Shown: positions 51,386-59,365 of the stretch, piece after piece
How the letters are laid out: each line of letters begins with the position of its first letter
Position numbering within the stretch: position 1 is the first letter of the stretch
Assembly: GCF_023746615.1 (NCBI RefSeq)
Contig: NZ_CP082275.1
Coordinates: forward strand, 2,232,001 to 2,296,000
DNA from: Grimontia kaedaensis
Lineage (GTDB): Bacteria; Pseudomonadota; Gammaproteobacteria; Enterobacterales; Vibrionaceae
Length of the DNA: 64,000 bases
Direction of reading: 5' to 3'
Notes under the pieces: generated by a model
Seen by the model: the letters and a program-made list of their open reading frames with translations, nothing else
Databases searched by the model: none
What the model was told of the DNA's origin: nothing
Program-made: the position numbers and the translations under genes

Positions 51386-52030
51386 TTAAAGCGTTTCTGT
51401 ATCTAGCATACCATGACGAATCGCCAGATGGGTCAGTTCAACGTCACCATTGATACCTAACTTACTGAACAGACGGTAGCGATAGCTGTTGACTGTCTTC
51501 GGGCTCAAGTTTAGCTGCTCTGAAATGTCAGTCACTTTCTGCCCTTTCGTAATCATCATCATGATTTGGAGCTCGCGCTCTGAAAGGTTTTTGAAAGGAT
51601 TCTCCTGCGCAGGAGAAAACTGACTCAAGGCCATTTGCTGAGCAATCTCTGGTGAAATGTAGCGCTGACCGCTATTCACCGCACGAATTGCGTTAACCAT
51701 TTCATTCGCTCCGGCCCCTTTCGTTAGGTAGCCAGCCGCGCCCGCCTGCATAACTTTGGTTGGAAATGGATTTTCTGTATGAATTGTCAGAACAATAATT
51801 TTTGCGTCTGGGTTATAGCGTAGGAGCTTTCTCGTCGCTTCCAAACCACCAATACCAGGCATGTTCATGTCCATCAAGATAATGTCTGCATGATTGCTAC
51901 GACACCACTTGACTGCTTCCTCACCGCTTTCGGCTTCCCCTACCACTTTTACACCACGCTCGTCTTCAAGAAGACGGCGTATCCCTGTGCGAACCAGCTC
52001 GTGATCATCTACAAGGAAAACACTAATCAA
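51386..52030 (-). CDS. uvrY: UvrY/GacA/VarA response regulator
   Basis: A 214-residue response regulator of the BarA-UvrY (VarS-VarA) system, which turns on CsrB-type small RNAs and so controls carbon storage regulation. The receiver domain has ILMDMNMPGIGG with the phospho-Asp; the LuxR output domain carries LSERELQIMMMITKGQKV and LNLSPKTVNSYRYRLFSKL. A TTG start at 52030 (LISVFLVDDHEL) is preferred because GTGGAG lies 8 bases upstream and the length equals E. coli UvrY; an ATG at 52063 is the alternative. Confidence 0.93.
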   Translation of the reverse strand: MISVFLVDDHELVRTGIRRLLEDERGVKVVGEAESGEEAVKWCRSNHADIILMDMNMPGIGGLEATRKLLRYNPDAKIIVLTIHTENPFPTKVMQAGAAGYLTKGAGANEMVNAIRAVNSGQRYISPEIAQQMALSQFSPAQENPFKNLSERELQIMMMITKGQKVTDISEQLNLSPKTVNSYRYRLFSKLGINGDVELTHLAIRHGMLDTETL

Positions 52031-52458
52031 GCTTGTTTCTCCACTATGATTTTGGCTCGCCATGCGCCGGGATGGCGCTCGACTTTCGATGCATATTACT
52101 TGAGTTTAACCCAACAATAAAAGAGCGAACACATTGATTCTGTGTAAGAGAGCATGTTTTTATAGCCAATCAGTCATAATTTAAACAACATGATGTCTCA
52201 AATTCGTCTTTTTTAAAAATTTGGCGGAAAATTTTCTATTGCGTACAGAAAGTTACGCCCTACTACCAATTTTTAGTTTTCTGTCCGAACATCTAAAAAG
52301 CGCGACACCTTGATATTATTGATCGGCATATTTTATGCTTTTTTAGGTCTATCGTTATCGTTTGCTTACACATTTGGTTGGTGAAATCTGCCTTTTGGGC
52401 TCACTTTTCCAGTAAGTCTTCACAGTCACACAAACCTTGCAAGGAGCATATTCTCGAC
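52031..52458. other. Intergenic region between divergent uvrY and amidotransferase genes
   Basis: An AT-rich stretch holds the promoters of both units. No gene with a good ribosome site was found; a longer in-frame start for the amidotransferase at 52378 exists but is not preferred. Confidence 0.5.
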
Positions 52459-53175
52459 ATGAAGCTGGGCATTTTACTCTGCGACGATCACTACCCTGAT
52501 TCCATCCCAAAGTATGGGCACTATGATGAAGCATTCAAGCGCATGTTTGAGGGCAGCAGCATATCCGCCTTCAAAAGCTACCGTTGCCACGAGGAAAAAT
52601 ATCCGTCCTCGCCAAAGGATTGCGATATCTGGTTAGTAACAGGCAGTAAATGGGGCGTTTACGACACTGACCCTTGGATTGAAGTTGTCGCCCAATTTGT
52701 CCGTGATTGTAATGAAACCAATCAGCCCATAATTGGCGTCTGTTTTGGGCATCAGCTTATCCATTATGCATTGGGAGGACATGTCGAGAAATCTGATAAA
52801 GGTTGGGGCATGGGCGTTTATCCCATCAAAAAAAACTTTCAACCTGTCGCTTCAGGCGTGGCTCTCTCCAAAACACTAAACTTGATTGCTTGTCACCAAG
52901 ATCAAGTTATTTCTCCGGCAAATGGGTTCGACGTGATAGCAGGATCCGATTTCTGCCCTATCGCTATCACTCAGAAATCACAGACTGCCTTGACAATGCA
53001 ATGCCACCCAGAATTTACGCCCGAGTTTCTCATCCAGTTGATTGAGCGTTTGCGTGAAAACGCAGGTAATGAGGTCGTTGATAATGCCATTAAGTCACTG
53101 GAGACTCTGGGTGAAGGCGATCGTGAACAAGTAATTTCACTGATTTTCAACTTCTGTAATAGGGAGAAAGACTAG
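52459..53175 (+). CDS. Class I glutamine amidotransferase-like protein
   Basis: A 238-residue amidotransferase domain of the GMP-synthase-like type. The catalytic triad is visible: Cys95 in IGVCFGHQLI, His183 and Glu185 in MQCHPEFTPEF. CDIWLVTGSKWGVYD is the usual oxyanion strand. It stands alone without a synthase domain, so it may hydrolyse a gamma-glutamyl compound or serve a partner coded elsewhere. The start MKLGILLCDD has AAGGAGC upstream, about 13 bases away. Confidence 0.82.
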   Translation: MKLGILLCDDHYPDSIPKYGHYDEAFKRMFEGSSISAFKSYRCHEEKYPSSPKDCDIWLVTGSKWGVYDTDPWIEVVAQFVRDCNETNQPIIGVCFGHQLIHYALGGHVEKSDKGWGMGVYPIKKNFQPVASGVALSKTLNLIACHQDQVISPANGFDVIAGSDFCPIAITQKSQTALTMQCHPEFTPEFLIQLIERLRENAGNEVVDNAIKSLETLGEGDREQVISLIFNFCNREKD

Positions 53176-53368
53176 CTTTCTTACACCCCACAAAAGTTCC
53201 CATTAAGCTTGAGTGCGATTCGCAACAGAATCGCCATTCTACATTTTCATTTTGCAATCCAAGATGACACCCCGTATTTCATACCGTTTTATCCCTATGA
53301 ATTAATGGGTTAATCACTTTGGCACCCTAATTGCTCCTTGATGCATATAAATTCGAAGGAGTGTTGAT

Positions 53369-54253
53369 ATGAACAGAGCCTCAACCTTAAACCAACCGTT
53401 GATCTTTGTGGGCCCACCTCGCTCAGGAGTGACGCTCATCTCAGATATCGTGATGCATCACGACCAGATCTGTTGGCTTGATGAGAGCTTTGACAAACAC
53501 CCTAAGTCTGATTTTCAGCATCGTCTTTTCAAACGCAAATGTGCATTCAGAAACAAAGCACTGCAAGACAACTCGTTTTTGGGATCGCTGGCGCGAGAGT
53601 TTTCCCCTGCACCGTCAGAAGCAATGAATTTCTGGGAAGACCATACCCGCGAAGAAATTGATTTTTATCGCGGCTTTGCCAGAGGTAAACACGCCACGCC
53701 TGTGGAAATATCCTCCATAAGGGAAATCCTTAGCCGTCGAGTTGAGCTCTCTAGCCGAAGCCGTCTTGCACTTCGATTTACGGGTCCTTCGCGCCTTTGT
53801 TATCTGAACAGTCTTTTCCCAGATGCCAAGTTTGTACATATTTGCCGCGACCCTGCCTCGACTGTGCACTCAATGATATCTAATGAAGAGTGGGAATATC
53901 AGGGTAAGAATCTCCTTTGGTGGCGCGGCGCTTACTCATTGCAGGAGCTTGCTCAGTACGATCGTCTCCGCGGTCATGCCGTTGCAGGAACTGCATTCCA
54001 GCTCAACAAACTCATTCAAACCGCTAAGGCAGAAGCAACAGAACTGGATTTGAACATGCTGTCTGTGAATTATGAGGACTTTGTTGCCGCACCAGAACGG
54101 GTAATAGAGAAAATCCTCGACTTCGCAGAGCTACCCGCCAATGAAACGGTCAATGCAGCACTGCAACAGAATGAAATCCGATGTAGCAACAAGGTCCTGA
54201 AAATGCCAGCTACCGACGTTAACACCGTGTATACATGGTGTCCGGCAACATAA
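53369..54253 (+). CDS. Sulfotransferase family protein
   Basis: A 294-residue PAPS-dependent sulfotransferase. The 5'-phosphosulfate loop is FVGPPRSGVTLI (residues 13-24), and the 3'-phosphate motif is KFVHICRDPASTVHSM (about residues 156-171). A possible catalytic base lies between. It would move sulfate onto a carbohydrate or other acceptor, unknown here; such enzymes act on surface polysaccharides or small metabolites. GGAGTGTTGAT precedes the ATG. It is transcribed alone. Confidence 0.82.
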   Translation: MNRASTLNQPLIFVGPPRSGVTLISDIVMHHDQICWLDESFDKHPKSDFQHRLFKRKCAFRNKALQDNSFLGSLAREFSPAPSEAMNFWEDHTREEIDFYRGFARGKHATPVEISSIREILSRRVELSSRSRLALRFTGPSRLCYLNSLFPDAKFVHICRDPASTVHSMISNEEWEYQGKNLLWWRGAYSLQELAQYDRLRGHAVAGTAFQLNKLIQTAKAEATELDLNMLSVNYEDFVAAPERVIEKILDFAELPANETVNAALQQNEIRCSNKVLKMPATDVNTVYTWCPAT

Positions 54254-54373
54254 CTACTTCCATAATGTATAAGCCATGCGTTTTACGCATGGCTTATTTG
54301 CGTCTAATTCATTTGTTTCATGTCCTTATTCTCCCTACCCTACGCGCTCTTTTGGGTTCCGCTTTGAGGCACC

Positions 54374-54562
54374 ATGTTTTCACAATCACTTTTCGCCCAG
54401 CTTGTTAGGTGGTTACTGGTACTGATTGTCACTCTGGTGAGCGTTCAATATTGCACACCCTTACAACGCGCTTTTGCAGATTACGCAGTAGATGGAGGGT
54501 GCCATCAACACCATCAAATGAATAACGAAAATCAGCCCCACGGGTCTCACATAACACCATAA
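54374..54562 (+). CDS. Small exported or membrane protein
   Basis: A 62-residue protein with a hydrophobic N-terminal segment (LVRWLLVLIVTLVSVQYCT, residues 10-28), followed by a short His-rich tail (CHQHHQM and HGSH). It might be secreted or membrane-anchored and bind metal. GAGG lies about 8 bases before the ATG. It ends 14 bp before the MFS gene, suggesting cotranscription. No family was recognised, and it may be spurious. Confidence 0.45.
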   Translation: MFSQSLFAQLVRWLLVLIVTLVSVQYCTPLQRAFADYAVDGGCHQHHQMNNENQPHGSHITP

Positions 54563-54576
54563 ACAAAGGTAACTTA

Positions 54577-55788
54577 ATGAGTATTTTCCGCTTCCCGCTG
54601 CTTGTATGGCTGGGGATAGGGATTTTGATTATAAGCCTAGGGATCAGGCAATCTTTCGGTATCTTCATGATGCCTATCACTGACACTTTTCAGTCAGGTC
54701 GTGAATTTTTCAGCCTTGCTATTGCTCTTCAAAACCTTTTGTTTGGACTTTTCCAACCTTTCGTGGGCATGGCGGCGGATAGATTTGGTGCGAAACGCAT
54801 TATCACCATGGGTGGCGTCGCTTATGCACTGGGTCTTTACCTCACTTCAATCGCAACCGGTACGGGTGTGCTCTACATCTCTATGGGTGTATTGATTGGT
54901 TTGGGCTTGAGCGCAACCAGCTACGTCATCATTTTGGGCGCTGTCGCCAAAGTCGTACCCGCGGAGCACACGGCAAAAGCGTTTGGTCTAACAACAGCCA
55001 TGGGCTCATTTGGCATGTTCGCTGTGATCCCCGGTGCCCAGTCGCTGCTAGCAAACTACGACTGGCAGATTGCGATGCAGGTGTTTGCGATGTTCTGTAC
55101 CCTGATGATCGCTTTCGCTGTTTTCATGAAAACAGCGAATTCTTCCTCTTCAGCGAGCGGGCAAGCGGAACCAGAACAAACACTAAAAGAAGCAATAGCT
55201 GAAGCAGCTCGCCATTCAGGCTATTGGCTGATCCATGCTGGTTTCTTCGTCTGCGGCTTCCAAGTGATGTTTATCGCGACTCACCTGCCGAGCTATATCG
55301 CAGACAAAGGTTTGCCAGGAAACACTGCTGCGATGGCATTAGCCTATGTCGGTATCTTCAACATTTTTGGCTCTTATTTCTGGGGCCTAATGGGTGACCG
55401 ATTTAACAAGCGCTATGTAATGACTTCTCTTTACATGATGCGCTCAGTGGTACTAACTCTCTTTATTACCGTGCCTTTAACCACGAATACAGCCACTATT
55501 TTTGGCGCAGCCATTGGCTTCTGCTGGTTAGGAACAGTACCACTGACATCCGGTTTGGTGCGCCAGATCTTCGGTCCACGTTATATGTCAACGCTATATG
55601 GTCTGGTATTTTTCACTCACCAATTAGGTAGTTTCATTGGCGCATGGGTTGGCGGGCGTGTGTTCGACTACTATGGTTCTTACGAGCCAATCTGGTGGGC
55701 AACGATCGTTCTGGCATTCGCTGCAGCGCTTATACACTTACCGATAAATGATAAACCCGTCGTTCGTCCAACATTACAAAGTGCTTAA
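54577..55788 (+). CDS. MFS transporter
   Basis: A 403-residue twelve-helix carrier of the major facilitator superfamily. ISLGIRQSFGIFMMPIT (residues 19-35), FVGMAADRFGAKRIITMGG (loop 2-3 motif) and FWGLMGDRFNKRYVM (loop 8-9) are typical of the monocarboxylate/nitrate-sulfonate-like MFS groups. The substrate is unknown. AAAGGTAACTT precedes the ATG. It may share a transcript with the small ORF upstream. Confidence 0.85.
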   Translation: MSIFRFPLLVWLGIGILIISLGIRQSFGIFMMPITDTFQSGREFFSLAIALQNLLFGLFQPFVGMAADRFGAKRIITMGGVAYALGLYLTSIATGTGVLYISMGVLIGLGLSATSYVIILGAVAKVVPAEHTAKAFGLTTAMGSFGMFAVIPGAQSLLANYDWQIAMQVFAMFCTLMIAFAVFMKTANSSSSASGQAEPEQTLKEAIAEAARHSGYWLIHAGFFVCGFQVMFIATHLPSYIADKGLPGNTAAMALAYVGIFNIFGSYFWGLMGDRFNKRYVMTSLYMMRSVVLTLFITVPLTTNTATIFGAAIGFCWLGTVPLTSGLVRQIFGPRYMSTLYGLVFFTHQLGSFIGAWVGGRVFDYYGSYEPIWWATIVLAFAAALIHLPINDKPVVRPTLQSA

Positions 55789-55998
55789 TTCAAAACCGGG
55801 CTGTAGTCGCCCGGTTCTTACTCTCAACTATTTGCCCTTACCCTCAAAAAATATCCAAAATTCAACCGCATTCAGCGCTTGCTCAAACTTTTGTCACTTC
55901 GCGTTGGGATATTGACACATCAAATGCTAATTTTTTGTTAAGACCTCTTCAGGTCGGTATCACAGCAGAAAGTCGACGTCTCACACTGAGGTGAAAAA

Positions 55999-56352
55999 AT
56001 GGGAAAACTGACGACGCATGTTCTGGACACCGCGCTAGGGAAACCCGCCAATGGTGTAAAAGTATCACTTTATCGAATTGACGAAGAAGGCCTTCACCCG
56101 CTGGCCACCACCATCACCAATAATGATGGCAGAACAGACTCACCGCTTATTGAGGAAGGGTTACTCACTTCAGGTCAGTATCAGCTTGTCTTCGCTACCG
56201 CTTCCTACTTCAGAAATACCAATACGCCTATGGAAACTGTACCTTTTCTTGATGAAATCGTGATTCGGTTTGGCGTTTCTGACCACAACAAGCATTATCA
56301 CGTCCCACTGCTTGTTTCCCCTTATGGTTATTCAACGTATCGCGGAAGTTAA
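55999..56352 (+). CDS. uraH: 5-Hydroxyisourate hydrolase (transthyretin-like)
   Basis: A 117-residue enzyme that opens 5-hydroxyisourate, the unstable product of urate oxidation, on the path to allantoin. The family's signature is complete: LTTHVLDTALGKPA at the start with the catalytic His, an arginine in DEIVIRFGV, and HYHVPLLVSPYGYSTYRGS at the end with the closing YRGS. No signal peptide is present. GAGGTG precedes the ATG. The other urate-degradation genes are not in the window. Confidence 0.95.
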   Translation: MGKLTTHVLDTALGKPANGVKVSLYRIDEEGLHPLATTITNNDGRTDSPLIEEGLLTSGQYQLVFATASYFRNTNTPMETVPFLDEIVIRFGVSDHNKHYHVPLLVSPYGYSTYRGS

Positions 56353-56373
56353 AAAGACTTCATAGGAATTAAT

Positions 56374-56399
56374 AAAGCCAGCCTTTTGGCTGGCTTTTT
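56374..56399 (+). terminator. Terminator after the hydroxyisourate hydrolase gene
   Basis: The stem AAAGCCAGCC/GGCTGGCTTT with loop TTTT is followed by TT. It also stands in front of the convergent P460 gene end. Confidence 0.87.
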
Positions 56400-56434
56400 C
56401 TTACGAGGGATTAGTTATCCATTAACCTATTTTG

Positions 56435-56977
56435 CTATTCACTCAGGATTGGATATGCTTCGGTGTAAATCCAATCATTGGCTTTTGCCGGTACATGGCA
56501 GCCAAGACAATCCGTTTTGTAATCTGCAGAGGCATTCTTGTTCATATCATCAGTTTTGAACAGGGCCCAGCCCCAGCCATCACCCCACGAACCATTGTCG
56601 GAAAAGCGGCCTTTGCCGTCTTTCACCATCACAAACCATTGCTTAAGATCACCGGTTTCATGGCTGACGCCGCTTCCGGTTGTGTAGTTACCCGTGTTGT
56701 GAGCACGCAACTCTTTCACAAGGGTTGCACCATCTGGGAATTTACCGTTCTTGCGAAACGCTTCCACAGCTTCTTTTTCGGTGTAAACACCATGGAAACC
56801 GCTTGCACCGCCTTCAGGAACAAACCAAGATCCTAAATGGACCATGTTAGTTCTAAAGTCTTTGGGAAAGCTGATGTCTCCTTTGTCATCAACATAAGGT
56901 GAAAACGCGTCATTGGCAGCAAGTGCGGTAAACGCTGTACCTGCAGCAAGCAAGCCGACAAGAAGTGCCTTCTTCAT
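56435..56977 (-). CDS. Cytochrome P460-family protein 1
   Basis: A 180-residue periplasmic haem protein. A signal peptide (MKKALLVGLLAAGTAFTALA) precedes a P460-type domain (HLGSWFVPEGG, FPDGATLVKEL), with the c-type haem site CLGCH at residues 157-161. Known P460 proteins oxidise hydroxylamine or bind nitric oxide, with a lysine or phenylalanine at the distal side. Which type this is cannot be told here. It follows a paralogue 22 bp upstream, in one operon. Confidence 0.85.
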   Translation of the reverse strand: MKKALLVGLLAAGTAFTALAANDAFSPYVDDKGDISFPKDFRTNMVHLGSWFVPEGGASGFHGVYTEKEAVEAFRKNGKFPDGATLVKELRAHNTGNYTTGSGVSHETGDLKQWFVMVKDGKGRFSDNGSWGDGWGWALFKTDDMNKNASADYKTDCLGCHVPAKANDWIYTEAYPILSE

Positions 56978-56999
56978 ACATTACTCCATTGCTTTCTGA

Positions 57000-57626
57000 T
57001 TATTTAAGGCTGGAACTGTGTCCGCCAGTGGCTGCCTCACCTTTTGCTTTTCCTGCACGCAACACCGGGTAGTATTGCGTAAAGACGAAGTCATCCGCTG
57101 CTGCAGCTTGGTGACAAGCATTGCATGCTGCTGCAGGGAAAGCCTTTGCGCTCTCTGTCAGAGCTGTGTGATCAGGCGTTGAAAAGCTGTAGTAAGACCA
57201 ATGACCTGGCTCATTTGGGTTCAGGCTCTTACTCTTGATAGTGGCTTCCAGACCAATGAAGTCACCTTGAAAATAACCATTGCCACTGACGGCAGCTTTA
57301 CTACCGACGCTAACAAGTTCTTTAATGATGATTGTCCCATCTCGGAACTCGCCCTTCTCTTTCCATACCGCCCAGCTCTCAGGATCGATATAGACATTGT
57401 GATGCTCTGGGAATGCCGCCTTGCCATTGTTCATGTCATTTGGTGTCACTGGTGTGCCGACATATACCCACTCGCGGTAGCCAGTAGGGCGCTGTAGCTC
57501 ACCATCTTTAACGGTGAAATAGTCCTTGGCGATAGCAGCTGTTGAAACGAATCCACTCATACCGATTACCGATGCTAGGATTAGAGGTATGTACGTATTT
57601 GCATTTGCTATGTTTTTCACATCCAT
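57000..57626 (-). CDS. Cytochrome P460-family protein 2
   Basis: A 208-residue P460-family protein with an N-terminal signal (about residues 10-33). The P460 core has YREWVYVGTPVTPND, HHNVYIDPESW and FRDGTIIIKEL, and the haem c site is CNACH at residues 168-172, with YYPVLR after it. It differs enough from its neighbour to suggest a heteromeric or successive role. It is the first gene of the minus-strand pair and lies divergent from the AraC gene, 100 bp away. Confidence 0.85.
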   Translation of the reverse strand: MDVKNIANANTYIPLILASVIGMSGFVSTAAIAKDYFTVKDGELQRPTGYREWVYVGTPVTPNDMNNGKAAFPEHHNVYIDPESWAVWKEKGEFRDGTIIIKELVSVGSKAAVSGNGYFQGDFIGLEATIKSKSLNPNEPGHWSYYSFSTPDHTALTESAKAFPAAACNACHQAAAADDFVFTQYYPVLRAGKAKGEAATGGHSSSLK

Positions 57627-57726
57627 TTTCTCACCTTGCTTACAGTTAAAACTCTCAATAGGAGAGCATTGAGCATCAGTCTAGGCTAAATTAGCAACCA
57701 ACATTACCTCATAGGGAATCAGATCA

Positions 57727-58665
57727 GTGCCTCAGGGAATCAAAAGCGAAGAAACCTTTAATTATCTCTCGGATGTCTTTGAAACTCTTAGGTTTAGGGG
57801 GAATATCTTTTTCAGTTCCGATCTCAGTGCACCTTGGGGCATGGATCTGGAAAAGCGGGGCTTCCCGCGGTTTCATATTGCCCTCAAAGGTAGCTGCTTT
57901 GTTGGTCTGGACAAGGCTGAGCCTCTTGAAGCAAACGAGATGGATATCTTTCTATTACCTGGGGGGGATGCGCATTGGCTAGCGGATTCACCGGAGAATG
58001 AGAGAACGCTAAGACACATCGCTGAGGATGCATGTGAGCTAGGTAAGCCCTTATTTCAAAACGGACCAACCACTCACAAGTTAATGTGCGGTCTTATTAT
58101 GTTTGATGCTGGTTTAAGCCACCCCATTATTGATGCGCTACCGCCTATTATCCACCTCAACAACATCGGACACGACAGCACTATCTGGCAAATCGTCATA
58201 TTGATAGACAAAGAGATTGCGGAACATGGATATCGTAAAAATGCCATCGTCGATAAACTAACAGAAGCGCTATTTCTAAAGATAATGTCTCACTTCTTAA
58301 TCGAAAGTGAAGAAAACTTCAGTTTCCTAAAAGCCGTAAAAGATAAACGTATCCATCAAGCTCTCATGTTGATGCATCGCGAACCTGGAAAAGACTGGAC
58401 ACTCGAAGAGATTGGACGCCAGGTAGGCATGTCTAAAGCCACGCTGGTTCGTCATTTTCAGGAAGCGCTTGGAATGGCACCTATTGCCTACCTTAGCCAA
58501 TGGCGGCGCCTCAAAGCCTATAACGCCTTAAGATACACCAAAGACCCGATTGATAAGATTGCGCTGTCTTTAGGGTTTACTTCTGGGAGAACTCTCAGCC
58601 GCGCTCTCGTGAGGGAACTCGGGATGACGCCAGCGGAAATTAGGAACAAGGAACACTTGAACTAA
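57727..58665 (+). CDS. AraC-family regulator with cupin-type sensor domain
   Basis: A 312-residue regulator. The N-terminal cupin-like domain (FHIALKGSCFVGL, then MDIFLLPGGDAHWL, residues 48-83) resembles the RmlC-type sensor of AraC proteins linked to oxidative or electrophile stress. The C-terminal double helix-turn-helix has WTLEEIGRQVGMSKATLVRHF and IDKIALSLGFTSGRTLSRA (residues 219-290). Its divergent place suggests control of the P460 operon. The effector is unknown. Confidence 0.85.
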   Translation: MPQGIKSEETFNYLSDVFETLRFRGNIFFSSDLSAPWGMDLEKRGFPRFHIALKGSCFVGLDKAEPLEANEMDIFLLPGGDAHWLADSPENERTLRHIAEDACELGKPLFQNGPTTHKLMCGLIMFDAGLSHPIIDALPPIIHLNNIGHDSTIWQIVILIDKEIAEHGYRKNAIVDKLTEALFLKIMSHFLIESEENFSFLKAVKDKRIHQALMLMHREPGKDWTLEEIGRQVGMSKATLVRHFQEALGMAPIAYLSQWRRLKAYNALRYTKDPIDKIALSLGFTSGRTLSRALVRELGMTPAEIRNKEHLN

Positions 58666-58670
58666 AAAAA

Positions 58671-59249
58671 CTAAAATCCCACTGTCCATCCATCAGGTAA
58701 GCCGCGTGATATTAATTCTTCACGGGCTTTATCTGCTCCTTCTTTGTCGTAGGTCCTGAACCTAGCCCTAAAAGTGGAGCTTCCCGTTTTGTCGAACGTT
58801 TCTGTGCCAACAAAGCCTCTACTAGCGAGCGTCACAGTGTTTGCCTGGACTTCAAAATATACGCTGCTTGAGTAGGTTAGATAGGATTTAGCACCGTTGA
58901 GCGTATACCTATTTCTGGCATAACATTTGTATTCAGTGAAGACATAATCACCAGGTGCTAAGCCAGTTATTAAACCCATATTAGAGGTATTGTTTAAGAA
59001 CAATTCCCAAGTCTGACTTTCTCGAGGTTCTGAAGGCTTCCAAAACGCCTTCTCCACATCAAAAACAATCGAGCGACATGCATATTTTTTATTCACTGGG
59101 ATATCGCTCAAGTCTATAGGAATCACAACAGCTCCTGTTCCATTTGCAGGCGGAAGATTTTCTGCGGTTTTTGGTATCCCTGCGCAACCAATCACACCAA
59201 TAGCAACTGACGAAAAGAGCATCGCCCTAAATATTTTTATTTTTTTCAT
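58671..59249 (-). CDS. Lipoprotein of unknown function
   Basis: A 192-residue protein with a lipoprotein signal (AMLFSSVAIGVIGCAG, lipidated Cys at residue 22), so it is anchored in the cell envelope. The mature part looks beta-rich (TWELFLNNTSN, PGDYVFTEYKCYARN, VYFEVQANTVTLASRGFVG), similar in pattern to carbohydrate-free beta-sandwich lipoproteins, but no family was recognised. AAGGAGCAAACAA precedes the ATG. Its end is convergent with the AraC gene. Confidence 0.7.
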   Translation of the reverse strand: MKKIKIFRAMLFSSVAIGVIGCAGIPKTAENLPPANGTGAVVIPIDLSDIPVNKKYACRSIVFDVEKAFWKPSEPRESQTWELFLNNTSNMGLITGLAPGDYVFTEYKCYARNRYTLNGAKSYLTYSSSVYFEVQANTVTLASRGFVGTETFDKTGSSTFRARFRTYDKEGADKAREELISRGLPDGWTVGF

Positions 59250-59320
59250 TTGTTTGCTCCTTGAATTAACAAAACAAGGATAGCTGAAAACTTGACACTT
59301 TAATGTCTTTAATTGAAGAC

Positions 59321-59351
59321 AAAAAAGGGAGCCAAACGGCTCCCTTTTTTG
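59321..59351. terminator. Bidirectional terminator below the M28 peptidase gene
   Basis: AAAAAAGGGAGCC and GGCTCCCTTTTTT flank AAAC. It lies downstream of the minus-strand M28 peptidase gene. Confidence 0.88.
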
Positions 59352-59365
59352 TCTAGCTCATTGTG

